A stretch of 64,000 nt of DNA from an uncultured Bacilli bacterium (GCA_934098515.1 CAKOOK010000001.1:92035-156034), one strand, 5' to 3'; numbered from the stretch's first letter, positions 6,447 to 15,986 are shown. Notes: generated from the letters alone by a model not told the origin. Translations and numbers: made by a program.

Positions 6447-9400
6447 CTACTTTCCTAAATATTCTTTCATTTTTTTATTTTTCTTACGAACTACTATTAT
6501 TATACCCGTTCCTAAGATTATTACACTTCCAATAATTACAGCAGTCATTTCAAGTGCTTTGTTATAACTATCTTTTTGAATGTCAATTGAGTATATGTTT
6601 GTAGCTCCATTTTCAGCAACAACTTTAATTCTAACTGTACTAAATCCTGTTAGTGAGTTGTTACCATACATATATACTTCTGACCTACTGCTTGTTGGTG
6701 TTGCGGTTATGACTAAACTCTTTTCTCTTTTGATTTTGATTGTATAGTCTAGTTTTTCTGGTGAAAAGTCTATTCCGTAATCTTTTACTGTTAATGATGA
6801 AAGTGTGACGTCGTTAGATATTTCTAGGCCCGCTTCTTTTCTAATTACTGTTACGGTATATGATTTTGTTTGTTTACCATTTTTAACAGTTATCTTTAGG
6901 TTGTTAGCACCAACTTTTAGGCCTCTATCTCCTTCAACTGTGGCAAAGGCGTTGTCACTTTCTGGGAAAGCATATACATTTACTGATGAGTATTCGTATG
7001 GAACAGTTACTGAGTATTCATAGATTTCTTTGTTAAAGTCAAGGGCGGTTCCTTCGATTGTTAAGGTGTCTAGATAAGCACTTGTACTAGTTTCTTCTTC
7101 TGCACCTTTTTTAATAAATGTTAGAACGTAACTTCTTGTTATACCAGACTCACTTATTACTTCAAGAACTGATGTTGTAATATCTTCAGTTAGTTCTATT
7201 TCACGAGGTTCATTACCTTCAACAAATGATGATGTATCACTTGCTAGTGTACCATTGATACTTACTTTTTTAGTGTTTTTTGGTACTTCAATGTTATAGT
7301 CTGTTACGTATGGATCAAATTCAATTTTACCTTTACTTACTGTTAAATCTGTTAGAAGGTTGTTAGATACACGGTTATCTGTTCTTGTAGCGATGATTGT
7401 GTAAGTTCTTACTTTGCCTTCTTTGTTTTTGATTTTGATTAAGATTTTATTTTCACCATAATCTAGGTCTACTGTTCTTGGTTCGAAACCTTCAACGTAT
7501 GATGCATCAGAACTTGTTAGAGTTGCAAATACACTTATTTTACTACTGTTTACTTCTATTTTATAACCCATTGATAATGAGTCAAAGCCAGCTAGTGTTT
7601 TGTCATTTTTAAGTCTATTTGATAGTAGTGAGTATTCACTTGGCATAACGTCTAAGTAAGCGTTTTCTCCTTCAATGCTATTTAAGGTTACTGCTACATC
7701 GTTTGCATCTTTTACACTTAATGTTTGTAAAGTATTGGTAATATCTGCATCATGAACTATTGCAAACATTGGTCTACTTAAGATTCCTTTTTCATCTTTT
7801 ACCCATGCATAGTATAGACCTGCTTCTTTTTGTTCATAAGCAACTGCATTTGAATCGGCAAAGTCTTTCCAGATGCTATCTACTGTTGGGTTTTCAGAGT
7901 TATCTAAATAATAGCTTTTAACTTCATTAGTTATTTTTCTACCTTTAATTGTGATTGTACCTAATCCTTGATTTAGCAATGATGCGGTTATTTCAATTGC
8001 AGGTCTTGTTCCATTTGAGCATGATACTAAGTATGTTTTATGGCATGTTCCATTTTTAACTTTATCGCATGTGTTTTCGGTTAGTTCAACTGGATTTTGA
8101 GTATAATCTTTTGCGCAAGTGAACATATCCATTACATCAGTAGCATCAGTTATTTTATTATTTTTCTTTTCGTAACAGATTTTGATTTTTTTACTTGTAT
8201 CTGTTACGTCTGTTTGTTTGTCACTAGTTTTGCAATTTTTTTCACCATCACCATTTAAAGCGTTGCATTCATCTTCAGTTTGGACTGATGCCTCAATTGC
8301 ATATTTATTTGATAGGTCTTCTTCAGACCAAATGTATTTGTTTTCTGTTTCATTATGGTAGCATCTAGCTTCTACTTGTTCTTCTTCATCTGCACATGAT
8401 GATTTATCCAGTACTCTTGATGTTAGGTTGTTACGATATACGAATCCTTCTTTACCATTGTAGGTTACTTTGCAGTACTGATTATTTGAGTATGAGCAAG
8501 CTGATGTCACGCTTCCATTAATTGTTACTTTTTCAGCACAAGATATTTTATCATTTGCTTTTTTGTTTATTTCACTTTCACTAGAATAAAAATCTGTAGT
8601 TCTTAGGGTATATCTTGTTTGACTTTTACAACTTTCAGGAAGTACGTCAAAACTAGTTACTAGCAAGTTACGGTAAACTTTAGTAGTTGTATTTACGGCT
8701 ACACCGTTTACTTTTGTAACAATACAAGTTGGGTTAGCACCTGATGTTTCACAAGTTGTTACGTATACCTCATCTCCACATGATACTTCGTAACCACCAG
8801 CTGATGCGTTTGCTTTTGCATATCTTACATCATTTATTGGCTCAGAAGTTATGCTTGGTGTTGGGACTGGGGTTACTGGTGAAGGATTACCACTACTACA
8901 TGCTGAAGGTTTAGTTTCACTATAATACTTTGTGTCTAATCCTGTGTAATTTTTACCATTATAAGTAAATGCACATAGTGCTCCTTGAGAATTACCACTA
9001 CAAGTTGTTACTTTAATTTGCGAACATTTTTTGATTGTTTCATTTTTTCCAGAACTATTTTTTACTGTAACGTCTGATTTTATCCAAGCTTGTTTATTTA
9101 CTGTATAGCCACCATTTGTATTACAATCGGATGGTTTTGTATAATTATAGTATTTGCTATTCAAACCTGAATAAACCTTTCCATTATAAGTAAATGAACA
9201 TATTGCACCTTGTGAGTTCCCGTTACATGTTGTTACATGGATTTGCGAACATTTCTTTATTTTTTCATTGCTTCCTGAACTGTTTTTTACTGAAGTGTCT
9301 TGAGTTATCCAAGCAGTTTTGTTTACTTGGTATCCACCACCTGTTACGGTAATGTTAGCAATTAATTTGGTCCTTTGGAAGCCATAATAAAGTTCTACCT

Positions 9401-9764
9401 TTGCATTTCCTACACTTGTACCTTTAATAGTAGTAACTACGCCGCTTCTTGATACATTGTTTGTTAATGAAATAAAATCATTTCCTTGTAAAATATTATT
9501 ACTTCCAGAAGTTCCTCCTGCGTCTGTTCCGTAGCCACATTTTGTTGCTATATCACGTCTAATTTCGACTGATTCTCCAACTTTAACTGTATAATTAAAT
9601 ACATCGCCTTCTTTGCAAGATTTTGCGGCTAGGGTGTCATTGTTTTGAACTTCTTTTTGTGATTCGGTTTTACTATTATTGTTTAAACTTATCTTGGATA
9701 TACTGAAAAAAATTATTGGTAAGATAAGTAGTAATAATAAATATAGATATTTTTTCTTTTTCAT
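6447..9764 (-). CDS. Large Cys-rich surface protein with duplicated SH3-like module and four cadherin-like repeats
   Basis: 1105 residues. A signal or anchor (5-25) is followed by a Cys-containing beta domain (48-142), two near-identical 70-residue modules (145-214 and 220-289, each with KKCSQI.VTTC.GNSQGA.C and FTYNGK), further Cys-rich domains (about 310-650), four cadherin-like beta-sandwich repeats (about 675-770, 800-880, 896-980, 988-1070), a C-terminal helix (about 1077-1095) and a basic tail. The 70-residue modules look like small SH3b-type ligand-binding units, but that is a guess. It is the first gene of the operon, behind a good promoter. A large adhesin-like display protein is the most likely role. 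Confidence 0.7.
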   Translation of the reverse strand: MKKKKYLYLLLLLILPIIFFSISKISLNNNSKTESQKEVQNNDTLAAKSCKEGDVFNYTVKVGESVEIRRDIATKCGYGTDAGGTSGSNNILQGNDFISLTNNVSRSGVVTTIKGTSVGNAKVELYYGFQRTKLIANITVTGGGYQVNKTAWITQDTSVKNSSGSNEKIKKCSQIHVTTCNGNSQGAICSFTYNGKVYSGLNSKYYNYTKPSDCNTNGGYTVNKQAWIKSDVTVKNSSGKNETIKKCSQIKVTTCSGNSQGALCAFTYNGKNYTGLDTKYYSETKPSACSSGNPSPVTPVPTPSITSEPINDVRYAKANASAGGYEVSCGDEVYVTTCETSGANPTCIVTKVNGVAVNTTTKVYRNLLVTSFDVLPESCKSQTRYTLRTTDFYSSESEINKKANDKISCAEKVTINGSVTSACSYSNNQYCKVTYNGKEGFVYRNNLTSRVLDKSSCADEEEQVEARCYHNETENKYIWSEEDLSNKYAIEASVQTEDECNALNGDGEKNCKTSDKQTDVTDTSKKIKICYEKKNNKITDATDVMDMFTCAKDYTQNPVELTENTCDKVKNGTCHKTYLVSCSNGTRPAIEITASLLNQGLGTITIKGRKITNEVKSYYLDNSENPTVDSIWKDFADSNAVAYEQKEAGLYYAWVKDEKGILSRPMFAIVHDADITNTLQTLSVKDANDVAVTLNSIEGENAYLDVMPSEYSLLSNRLKNDKTLAGFDSLSMGYKIEVNSSKISVFATLTSSDASYVEGFEPRTVDLDYGENKILIKIKNKEGKVRTYTIIATRTDNRVSNNLLTDLTVSKGKIEFDPYVTDYNIEVPKNTKKVSINGTLASDTSSFVEGNEPREIELTEDITTSVLEVISESGITRSYVLTFIKKGAEEETSTSAYLDTLTIEGTALDFNKEIYEYSVTVPYEYSSVNVYAFPESDNAFATVEGDRGLKVGANNLKITVKNGKQTKSYTVTVIRKEAGLEISNDVTLSSLTVKDYGIDFSPEKLDYTIKIKREKSLVITATPTSSRSEVYMYGNNSLTGFSTVRIKVVAENGATNIYSIDIQKDSYNKALEMTAVIIGSVIILGTGIIIVVRKKNKKMKEYLGK
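8898..9332 (-). repeat. Tandem duplication of a 70-codon module
   Basis: Two copies at 9123-9332 and 8898-9107 inside the surface-protein gene encode modules sharing KNSSG, KKCSQI, VTTC, GNSQGA and TYNGK at the same spacing. Confidence 0.8.
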
Positions 9765-9791
9765 TTTACACGCTCCTACTTTCTATATATT

Positions 9792-9820
9792 ATTGTAAAG
9801 CATACGTTAAAAAAAAGCAA
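9792..9820 (-). promoter_or_regulatory. Promoter of the surface-protein operon 9764-5843
   Basis: Minus strand TTGCTT, 17-base spacer, TACAAT, about 30 bases before the ATG. The rest of the 9765-9975 gap holds only this promoter and the terminator at 9906-9959. Confidence 0.55.
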
Positions 9821-9905
9821 TAAAAAAGAAAGATGTCAGCTTAAATTTATGTTCTTGCACTTAAATGTTAATAAAAAAACATTAATTATTTATTTTTGTA
9901 ATATA

Positions 9906-9959
9906 AAAAGATACATGTTTACCTTAACTTATAATGTATTATAGGTAATTAATGTATCT
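9906..9959 (-). terminator. Terminator after 10260-9976
   Basis: Minus strand AGATACAT...ATTACC pairs imperfectly with GGTAA...ATGTATCT, followed by TTTTTATA. The loop is about 20 bases. Confidence 0.55.
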
Positions 9960-9975
9960 CTTTTACTTACTTAAA

Positions 9976-10260
9976 TTAATTTTGAGTTAATAAAATATAT
10001 TGAGCAAGAAGATTTTTAAAATTTTCTATGTATACTAATAAAGCTTCTAAAAAGTCATCTTCGCTTTCTAGTCCATCTTTCATATCTAGTATTTCTTTGC
10101 TTTTTAGATAATTTAAATCAACTTTTGAATCTTCAGCTAATTTGTCAATAATAGCATTTATTTCTTTTACCGAATTTATGATTTCCATTCTTTTGTCTGG
10201 AATATCTAATGTTTTAAAAGTTTCCATGTACTCACTGAAGGCATCGTTAAATTCAGTCAT
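9976..10260 (-). CDS. Small acidic helical protein of unknown function
   Basis: 94 residues, hydrophilic and probably all-helical, with no signal peptide or membrane segment and no family I recognise. Its start codon touches the stop of the upstream charged protein (10787-10260 overlap by one base), so the two are translationally coupled. Length and composition fit a small cytoplasmic partner protein. The operon ends at the hairpin at 9906-9959. Confidence 0.6.
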   Translation of the reverse strand: MTEFNDAFSEYMETFKTLDIPDKRMEIINSVKEINAIIDKLAEDSKVDLNYLKSKEILDMKDGLESEDDFLEALLVYIENFKNLLAQYILLTQN

Positions 10261-10787
10261 TATTTGCTTTTTCCTCCATATAAAGCATCAATTTCACTTG
10301 ACTTCATATTTTCAATATTTAGTTTATCTGGTTTTTTTGCGAATAATTTGGTTACTGGAGATAAATTTTGATATCTTGCTTTAGCCCTTTTAAAAGCTAG
10401 CATTTTAGCGCCTTGTTCTTTTGATTCTTCTGCTTGCCTTTGTTCTTCTGTTTTTCTAGCTTCTAATAGTTCGTTATCTCTTTCGTAAGCAGCGGATCTT
10501 TTATCAGGGTCCATTCCACGATAGTAATCTTCTCTTTCTTTAATCTCGTCATGTTGTTTACGTTCTTCTGGTGTCATATTTTTTAGTGCTTCAGCAAGTT
10601 CTTCTTTTCTTTTTGCGCTTTTCTCATAGAATTCATCTAGTTCATCTTTTCTTCTTGCTTCAGCTAATTCTTTGTCCCATTCAGCTTCAGTCATACCAAA
10701 ATATGGATTATCGATTGGGCTTACTCCTTCTTGATAGGCATTATCATAAAATTCTCTATCTCTTTTTAAATCTTCTTCTCTACTCAT
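10260..10787 (-). CDS. Charged coiled-coil-like cytoplasmic protein of unknown function
   Basis: 175 residues from the ATG at 10787, which lies 8 bases behind AGAGG; an in-frame GTG at 10796 overlaps that site and is unlikely. It is extremely rich in Glu, Lys, Arg and Asp with heptad-like spacing between about residues 20 and 140 (EEAEARRKDELDE-type runs), which suggests a long coiled coil. There is no signal peptide. It is coupled to the small helical protein downstream and lies 70 bases after dnaI, which may be by chance. I do not recognise the family. Confidence 0.6.
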   Translation of the reverse strand: MSREEDLKRDREFYDNAYQEGVSPIDNPYFGMTEAEWDKELAEARRKDELDEFYEKSAKRKEELAEALKNMTPEERKQHDEIKEREDYYRGMDPDKRSAAYERDNELLEARKTEEQRQAEESKEQGAKMLAFKRAKARYQNLSPVTKLFAKKPDKLNIENMKSSEIDALYGGKSK

Positions 10788-10857
10788 AACAAGCACCTCT
10801 TTCTTATTTTGATATTATCATTAAATAATTTATTTTTCAACATTTGCATTTTTTTGT

Positions 10858-11769
10858 TTACACTTGCTTTCTTCTGTTATCACTTATTAATTCAAGATTA
10901 TCTGTTAATTGTTTGATTCTTTCCATTATTCTTCCGGATTTTATTTGTTCTTCTGCTGATTTAGATGTACTAAAGTGAGATGCTAGTTCTTCTAGGTTTA
11001 AATTTGATGTGAAGAATGTTGCTTTTTTTTCTTCCATTCTATATTGAAGAATGGTTCCTAGGACTTCATCCCTGTTCCAGCCGGTTACAGTTTCTGCGCC
11101 AAGATCATCTAGGAGTAAAAGATCTGCTTCTTTTAATTCTTTGATTCTTGTGTAATAGTCGTCATTTGTAAATGATTCTTTAAGGCTTCTTAGTAGTTCT
11201 GGGTAGTAGATAATAAGTGCGGTGTAGCCTTCTTTTGATAGTTCATTTAGAAGAGCACTAATTAGGTAGGTTTTACCACTACCAAAGGAGCCATGTAAGT
11301 ATAAGCCTTTTTCTGTTTTTCCTTCTTTGAAATTATCGTAGAATTTTTTTAACCATTTGATTATTTTTACTCTTTTAGCATCAGTGATATCGATGTTAGA
11401 CATTTTGGCAGTTTTAATTTCATATGGCATTTCAAAGAATTCTGATTTTATTTCGGCTTTTTCTTTAAGGATTGCTTTTTTATATTTGCAAGCAACATAG
11501 TTAAATGTTACGGAGTCTTCGTCAATGGTTGGATAGTATACTGCACCTTCAACTTTATTTTTGCACATGTGAATGCTTTTGCAGTTTTTACAGTTTTCTA
11601 GTTCTTGCATTGTTCTTTCAATTTTTGATGTGTATTTGTAAGCAATGTTATCTTTTATTTTGAGTCTTTTGACTGTTTTTTTGAATTCTTCGTTTGTTAG
11701 AGCATGGGCATAATCTTTTTTCAGAGCATCATCTAAGTTTGGTTTTTGGTATTTTTTTAATTCTTCCAT
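10858..11769 (-). CDS. dnaI: Primosomal protein DnaI, helicase loader
   Basis: 303 residues, AAA+ ATPase that loads the replicative helicase DnaC(Bs) at the origin and at restarted forks. The N-terminal half carries four cysteines (C60, C63, C69, C94) that fit the zinc-binding region of DnaI. The Walker A is GSFGSGKT (160-167), Walker B LLLLDDLG, and a sensor-like FFTSNLNLEEL follows. Length matches B. subtilis DnaI (about 311). Its gene follows dnaB by a single base, the classical dnaB-dnaI pair of Bacilli. Expression comes from the promoter before dnaB. Confidence 0.92.
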   Translation of the reverse strand: MEELKKYQKPNLDDALKKDYAHALTNEEFKKTVKRLKIKDNIAYKYTSKIERTMQELENCKNCKSIHMCKNKVEGAVYYPTIDEDSVTFNYVACKYKKAILKEKAEIKSEFFEMPYEIKTAKMSNIDITDAKRVKIIKWLKKFYDNFKEGKTEKGLYLHGSFGSGKTYLISALLNELSKEGYTALIIYYPELLRSLKESFTNDDYYTRIKELKEADLLLLDDLGAETVTGWNRDEVLGTILQYRMEEKKATFFTSNLNLEELASHFSTSKSAEEQIKSGRIMERIKQLTDNLELISDNRRKQV

Positions 11770-11770
11770 G

Positions 11771-13045
11771 TTATCTAAACTCCTTTAATAGATTTTCCAT
11801 TTCTTTTTGTTCTTCTTCGCTTATTTCTTCTTTTGTTTGGTCTTTACCGAACCATACAGGAAGTTTGCTTACGTTTTTGACTTCTTTTTTAGGTTTCTTT
11901 TTGTATTCTTTTTCAGCTTCTTTCATGGCTTCGCGTGCGGTTTTGATTCCAAGGCGAGCCCACTGTCCAGCGATTGTTTCAATAAATGCTTTAGTTAGTT
12001 TGTTATTGTTTATTTTTAGGACATAGTCAATTAGGACGTTGATTACTGCAGGAGTCATGTTTAGTTCAATCGCTAGGTATTCTAAAATTTTTAAGTCTGA
12101 TGCAGTTGGTGTGCCAATTTTGTATTTACTTCTTAAAAAGTCATATGGTGTTGTGTTTTCAAAGATGTAGATCATTTTACCTCTACTTGATGTATCTCCA
12201 TCTGGAGTTTTTAAGTGTTCCGGCTGAGTTCTATAGATGAGTGTTGGTAGTGCCCCAGTGTTGTTGTATTCATAATATTTTCTAACTTCTTTTTGAAGGA
12301 TATCTCTGTTAAGCATTCCTTGTTCATCTAAGCATATACGCATGATTTCACTCATTTTTAAAGTATCTAGGTTGTAGACGAAAGCTAGTGAGTTTATTAG
12401 TTCTTTATTTTTCTTATTTAGTGTTTTTTCATTTAAAATGTTATTTGGGATGCTTGATGATAGAAGGTCAAAGTCAATTAGATTGGTTACTTCGGGTTTG
12501 TTTGTTTCTTTTTCTTTGATGGATGATCCTGCTAGCATAGATGCGGGTACTGATGAAAATGTTGTATTTATTTTTTCACTTATTTCTTCAAAACCTGTAT
12601 AGTTAAAAGTTTTCTTTTTATAGTTTTTGATAAGTTCTTCGTATTCATCTTTACCTATGTTATTATATAAGACAATATTTAAGATTGGATGATTAAAGAA
12701 TTCTGATGCTGATAATGGTGCGTATAGTTCATAGATGTAACTATTTAATTCTTCACCGTCTTTGTAGTATGTTCTAAGAAGTCCAGTTGCTTCTAAGGCT
12801 TTTCTTGATTCTTTAATATCATCTAGTTTAGTTTTTAAGATGGTCATTAGGTGATGATGTGTGTGTGTTATGCTTGATGTTTCACTTTTGTCTAGGTCAC
12901 TCCATAAAGATAAGTATAAGCTTACTGGAAGAGCACCAATGATAGGTTCGTAAAGACTTATTAAGTTTTTTTTGTCGTATTCAGTTAATAAAGTTTTGTT
13001 TATTACTGTATAAAGATCTGCTGGTAGTAAGCTTATATATTTCAT
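11771..13045 (-). CDS. dnaB: Replication initiation and membrane attachment protein DnaB (DnaD/DnaB family)
   Basis: 424 residues, starting MKYISLLPADLYTV behind GGGTGATT. The N-terminal region (KKNLISLYEPIIGALPVSLYLSLW) is typical of Bacilli DnaB, which helps DnaA, DnaD and DnaI load helicase. A DnaD/DnaB-type domain occurs near residues 290-390 (the YDFLRSKYK motif is close to the YxxxIR-type signature of the family). The C-terminus is basic, then acidic. It is adjacent to dnaI. Length is slightly below that of B. subtilis DnaB (472). I am confident of the family. Confidence 0.88.
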   Translation of the reverse strand: MKYISLLPADLYTVINKTLLTEYDKKNLISLYEPIIGALPVSLYLSLWSDLDKSETSSITHTHHHLMTILKTKLDDIKESRKALEATGLLRTYYKDGEELNSYIYELYAPLSASEFFNHPILNIVLYNNIGKDEYEELIKNYKKKTFNYTGFEEISEKINTTFSSVPASMLAGSSIKEKETNKPEVTNLIDFDLLSSSIPNNILNEKTLNKKNKELINSLAFVYNLDTLKMSEIMRICLDEQGMLNRDILQKEVRKYYEYNNTGALPTLIYRTQPEHLKTPDGDTSSRGKMIYIFENTTPYDFLRSKYKIGTPTASDLKILEYLAIELNMTPAVINVLIDYVLKINNNKLTKAFIETIAGQWARLGIKTAREAMKEAEKEYKKKPKKEVKNVSKLPVWFGKDQTKEEISEEEQKEMENLLKEFR

Positions 13046-13068
13046 GGAATCACCCTCTTCTTTTTTAT

Positions 13069-13097
13069 ATTCTACATATTTTTTTATTTATTTACAA
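13069..13097 (-). promoter_or_regulatory. Promoter of dnaB-dnaI
   Basis: Minus strand TTGTAA, 17 bases, TAGAAT; it abuts the terminator of the upstream protease gene. Confidence 0.5.
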
Positions 13098-13100
13098 GTT

Positions 13101-13126
13101 AAAAAAGAAAGTTTTTAGGCTTTCTT
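13101..13126 (-). terminator. Terminator of the C1A protease gene
   Basis: AAGAAAG-CCTAAAAA-CTTTCTT followed by TTT on the minus strand; the stem overlaps the stop codon. Confidence 0.8.
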
Positions 13127-15365
13127 AGAATTTCTTAAATACGTTATGTTTTTTACTTAAAATGAACAGTGTTACTGAGATAAATAGACTTGATAGAAGG
13201 ACTGCAGTTAGATTGCTTATTCCAGTTTTAGGATTTTCGGTGCTGTTTTGATTTTGATTAACATCACCGCTTATGATTGTTTCTCCGTTACCTTCTTCTT
13301 TGTTAATATCAATTATTTTAATGGTTTTGGTTCCTTTAATGCCACTTCCGTCTTTTGCTGATGCCGTAACAATTACTTCTCCTTCTTTTAAGCCAGTTAG
13401 AATACCGCTTTGATTGATTGTTGCTACGCGGACATTGTTAACACTCCAATAGATATCTTTATTACTAGCATTTGATGGAGTTATTTCTGCTGATAAGTTT
13501 AGGGTGCCTGCAACACTTATTTCATTGTTACCAATTATGCTTATGTTTGTTATAGGTATACTTTTTTTATCTCCTATAGTAAAGGTTGTTTTAGCATTAG
13601 CGTTAGTTGAGGCAATAGTTACTTCATATGTGCCAGCGGTTGCTTTATCAGTTAGAGTTATTTTTATGCCAGTTGTGTCTTTTGTAATTGTAAACTGGTT
13701 TGTTACGTCAATATTTTTTTTAGTAATTTTTATGTTTAAAGTATTGGGGTTTACGTTTGTTAGGTTTAGGGTTATATAGACGTATCCACCATTTTGAATG
13801 TTAAGGTCAGTTGGAGTCTTTGTGGTGTTTTTGATTTCAATGTTTTCTTTTTCATTTTTAGTAAATACTGAGATAACTGGGTAGAACTGAAGAGCACTAT
13901 TTGATGTGGTGTCGATCCATGATGTTGTATCAAGGCTGTAGTAGCTTACTTTACTAGGTTTGTTTGCTACGTAGTACCATTTATCTTCAGCTGTGCTTGA
14001 TGAAGCAAAGGCTTCTACTGGGAAGATGTTATAAGTTTCACCATTATCTACTTCTTTATATAAGGTAGTGTATTTTAGATAGATGTAATATTTTTCTTTA
14101 GTTATACTAATTTTATTAGATATATTTACTGAGGTATAACCTACTTTACTAGCAGTTCCTTCACCTATTTTAGTAGCTTTACTAAAGTCATCAACATCTG
14201 AGTAGTAAAGTTCATACTTGTCGCCTGGATAACCAGTAAAGATATTTACTTTAGTAAGTTTTTCTGAAGCACTACTTTGTTTAGTATAAATATTTTTAAA
14301 ATAAAGAACGGATGTATCAGTTGTTTGAATATCACCACTAAAGCCATGAATGTTATTTGAATATTTATTATCAAATGATGTTGTTTCAACTTTATAAGCA
14401 CTCATTAAACTTGAACAAATATTAGTATCATAATAACTTACATAGTGATATCCAGCTGGAATAGTATTGTTTCCAGGAAAGATTGTGGGATATGTGTCTT
14501 TAGTAAGCCATGCTCCGTTTCCTTTAGGAGTAGTTTTAAAATTAGAAGCACTATAGTCATCATCCCACCCTACTATTGTTAAGGCGTGATTAATTGTGTT
14601 ATTTCCATTATAGTAATATGATAGTTTATCATTTGATACATATGCAGGAGTTTCAGCATATATTTGAGCACCTACTGCACCATACTCAGTAAGATTCTTT
14701 TTAATTGCTAGAATGGTATTTGCATCACAAGATGCGCTTGATACGTAGTCAATTTCATTTACATAGTAGTCACTTTTTTGATTTAGTGTATTTGTTTTGG
14801 AACTTGATGTAGTACTCCAAGGTAGTTTTGTTTCTAAAATTGGGCCGCGGCCAGATGATAGATAAGCACCAGATAGGTAGTAGTTTCCACCCTCATCTTT
14901 AGTTTTACTATAGTAGCCAAAAGGGTTTTTAGTGCCATCATCTAATGAGTAAACTGTGCTATAGTCGATATGTTTTTCAGATAAATCTATTTCTTTATTT
15001 TGCTCAATTAATAATGATGACTCTATTACAGAAGTGGTTGCAAATGTCCAGCACATACTAGTATTACCTTGATCATGGGCTTTACTTACTTTATTATAAT
15101 CTAGTAATGAGAATTTTCTTAAAGTTTTATAATCTACATTAAAAGCGTTACCAACAGATGCAGTTAGATTCTTATTGGTTGTATAAAATTCTTCACACTT
15201 TACAGGCATTATAGTATTTTCTTTTTCAGTTGGAGACAATAATTTCCATTTTTTATAATTTTCAGTTTCTGTGCATAAATTATTTTCTGCTTTAATATAT
15301 GATAAGGCATTAACATTTGATGTTATTGCTAGAAGTGCAATTAATAATACTATTTTCTTTTTCAT
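13125..15365 (-). CDS. Cell-wall-anchored papain-family (C1A) cysteine protease with Big2 domain
   Basis: 746 residues: signal peptide (1-20); C1A peptidase domain (about 75-330) with Q99/C105 in QGNTSMCWTFA and H260 in NHALTIVGWDDDY; a lectin-like beta region (about 340-500); an Ig-like segment (520-600); a Big2 domain (about 605-690, WSVNNVRVATINQSGILTG); then NPKTG, a membrane helix and KKHNVFKKF, a sortase sorting tail. At the usual Asn of the triad (gaWxxkNSWG) this protein reads GAWLTKDTYP, so Asn becomes Asp290. Activity may be altered. It is single-gene, with a consensus promoter and its own terminator. It is likely a surface enzyme acting on host or microbial proteins. Confidence 0.85.
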   Translation of the reverse strand: MKKKIVLLIALLAITSNVNALSYIKAENNLCTETENYKKWKLLSPTEKENTIMPVKCEEFYTTNKNLTASVGNAFNVDYKTLRKFSLLDYNKVSKAHDQGNTSMCWTFATTSVIESSLLIEQNKEIDLSEKHIDYSTVYSLDDGTKNPFGYYSKTKDEGGNYYLSGAYLSSGRGPILETKLPWSTTSSSKTNTLNQKSDYYVNEIDYVSSASCDANTILAIKKNLTEYGAVGAQIYAETPAYVSNDKLSYYYNGNNTINHALTIVGWDDDYSASNFKTTPKGNGAWLTKDTYPTIFPGNNTIPAGYHYVSYYDTNICSSLMSAYKVETTSFDNKYSNNIHGFSGDIQTTDTSVLYFKNIYTKQSSASEKLTKVNIFTGYPGDKYELYYSDVDDFSKATKIGEGTASKVGYTSVNISNKISITKEKYYIYLKYTTLYKEVDNGETYNIFPVEAFASSSTAEDKWYYVANKPSKVSYYSLDTTSWIDTTSNSALQFYPVISVFTKNEKENIEIKNTTKTPTDLNIQNGGYVYITLNLTNVNPNTLNIKITKKNIDVTNQFTITKDTTGIKITLTDKATAGTYEVTIASTNANAKTTFTIGDKKSIPITNISIIGNNEISVAGTLNLSAEITPSNASNKDIYWSVNNVRVATINQSGILTGLKEGEVIVTASAKDGSGIKGTKTIKIIDINKEEGNGETIISGDVNQNQNSTENPKTGISNLTAVLLSSLFISVTLFILSKKHNVFKKF

Positions 15366-15389
15366 TTTTTACTCCTATTATCTATTAAA

Positions 15390-15418
15390 ATTATAAGTTA
15401 TTAGGAGGATGTTGTCAA
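15390..15418 (-). promoter_or_regulatory. Consensus sigmaA promoter of the C1A protease gene
   Basis: Minus strand TTGACA, exactly 17 bases, TATAAT. The AGGAGG-like bases inside the spacer are not a start site. Confidence 0.85.
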
Positions 15419-15487
15419 TTAAAAAAGGCTAACTTAGATGGTGCACTTTTACGTGTTTTTAGTCAAGTAATGGTTTCTAATAGGATT

Positions 15488-15510
15488 AAAAAAATGCCTT
15501 GAAGGCATTT
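15488..15510 (-). terminator. Terminator of the CotZ-like gene
   Basis: AAATGCCTT-C-AAGGCATTT followed by seven T on the minus strand. Confidence 0.85.
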
Positions 15511-15958
15511 AGTTATTGCATATGTTGTCTACGAAGCAATCGTTTAGGCATCTAATAGCACAGCAACAGTTTAGGTTCATTGTGAAGAAACTGTTTGTTG
15601 ATAGATATGGCTCTGTTGTGCTATCTGCATTTGCTACTAAAACTCTAAATGTTGCACAGTTGTTGTCTACCTTTTCTACTCTAAATACTGTACTACAGTT
15701 TGTGGCTCCAGTTGCAGTGCAGTCAGTAGTAGCTTCTTTAGTTGTTGGCATACTAAATGGTGTTCCATTACCAGCACATGTATAAAGCATTATTGGTCTA
15801 GTGTTACAAACTATGCAGTTTGGAGAGCCTCCTAGCATTGGTCTATCGCATGAATCTAGTCCACTTTCAGGACAAACGTTTTGCTGAAGTATTTGAATTA
15901 CTTTTAGAGTTTCAGCAATGCAGTTGCCAGAGTTTGTTTCAGTATTATTATTACACAT
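15509..15958 (-). CDS. Spore coat/crust protein of the CotY/CotZ/ExsY family
   Basis: 149 residues, behind AAAGGGTG. It is Cys-rich with no signal peptide. The C-terminal half matches CotY/CotZ: VFRVEKVDNNCATFRVLVA corresponds to the FRVERVHGSCATLSLLI segment of CotZ, and NLNCCCAIRCLNDC corresponds to DLDCFCAINCLNP. In Bacillus these proteins form the outermost crust or exosporium basal layer by disulphide-linked self-assembly in the mother cell. The gene is alone, with a terminator and a sigmaK-like promoter (15987-16014). This suggests the organism, or a recent ancestor, forms spores. The family call rests on my recollection of CotZ, not on an alignment. Confidence 0.8.
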   Translation of the reverse strand: MCNNNTETNSGNCIAETLKVIQILQQNVCPESGLDSCDRPMLGGSPNCIVCNTRPIMLYTCAGNGTPFSMPTTKEATTDCTATGATNCSTVFRVEKVDNNCATFRVLVANADSTTEPYLSTNSFFTMNLNCCCAIRCLNDCFVDNICNN

Positions 15959-15986
15959 ATTAATTCACCCTTTCATTTTCTCAATA

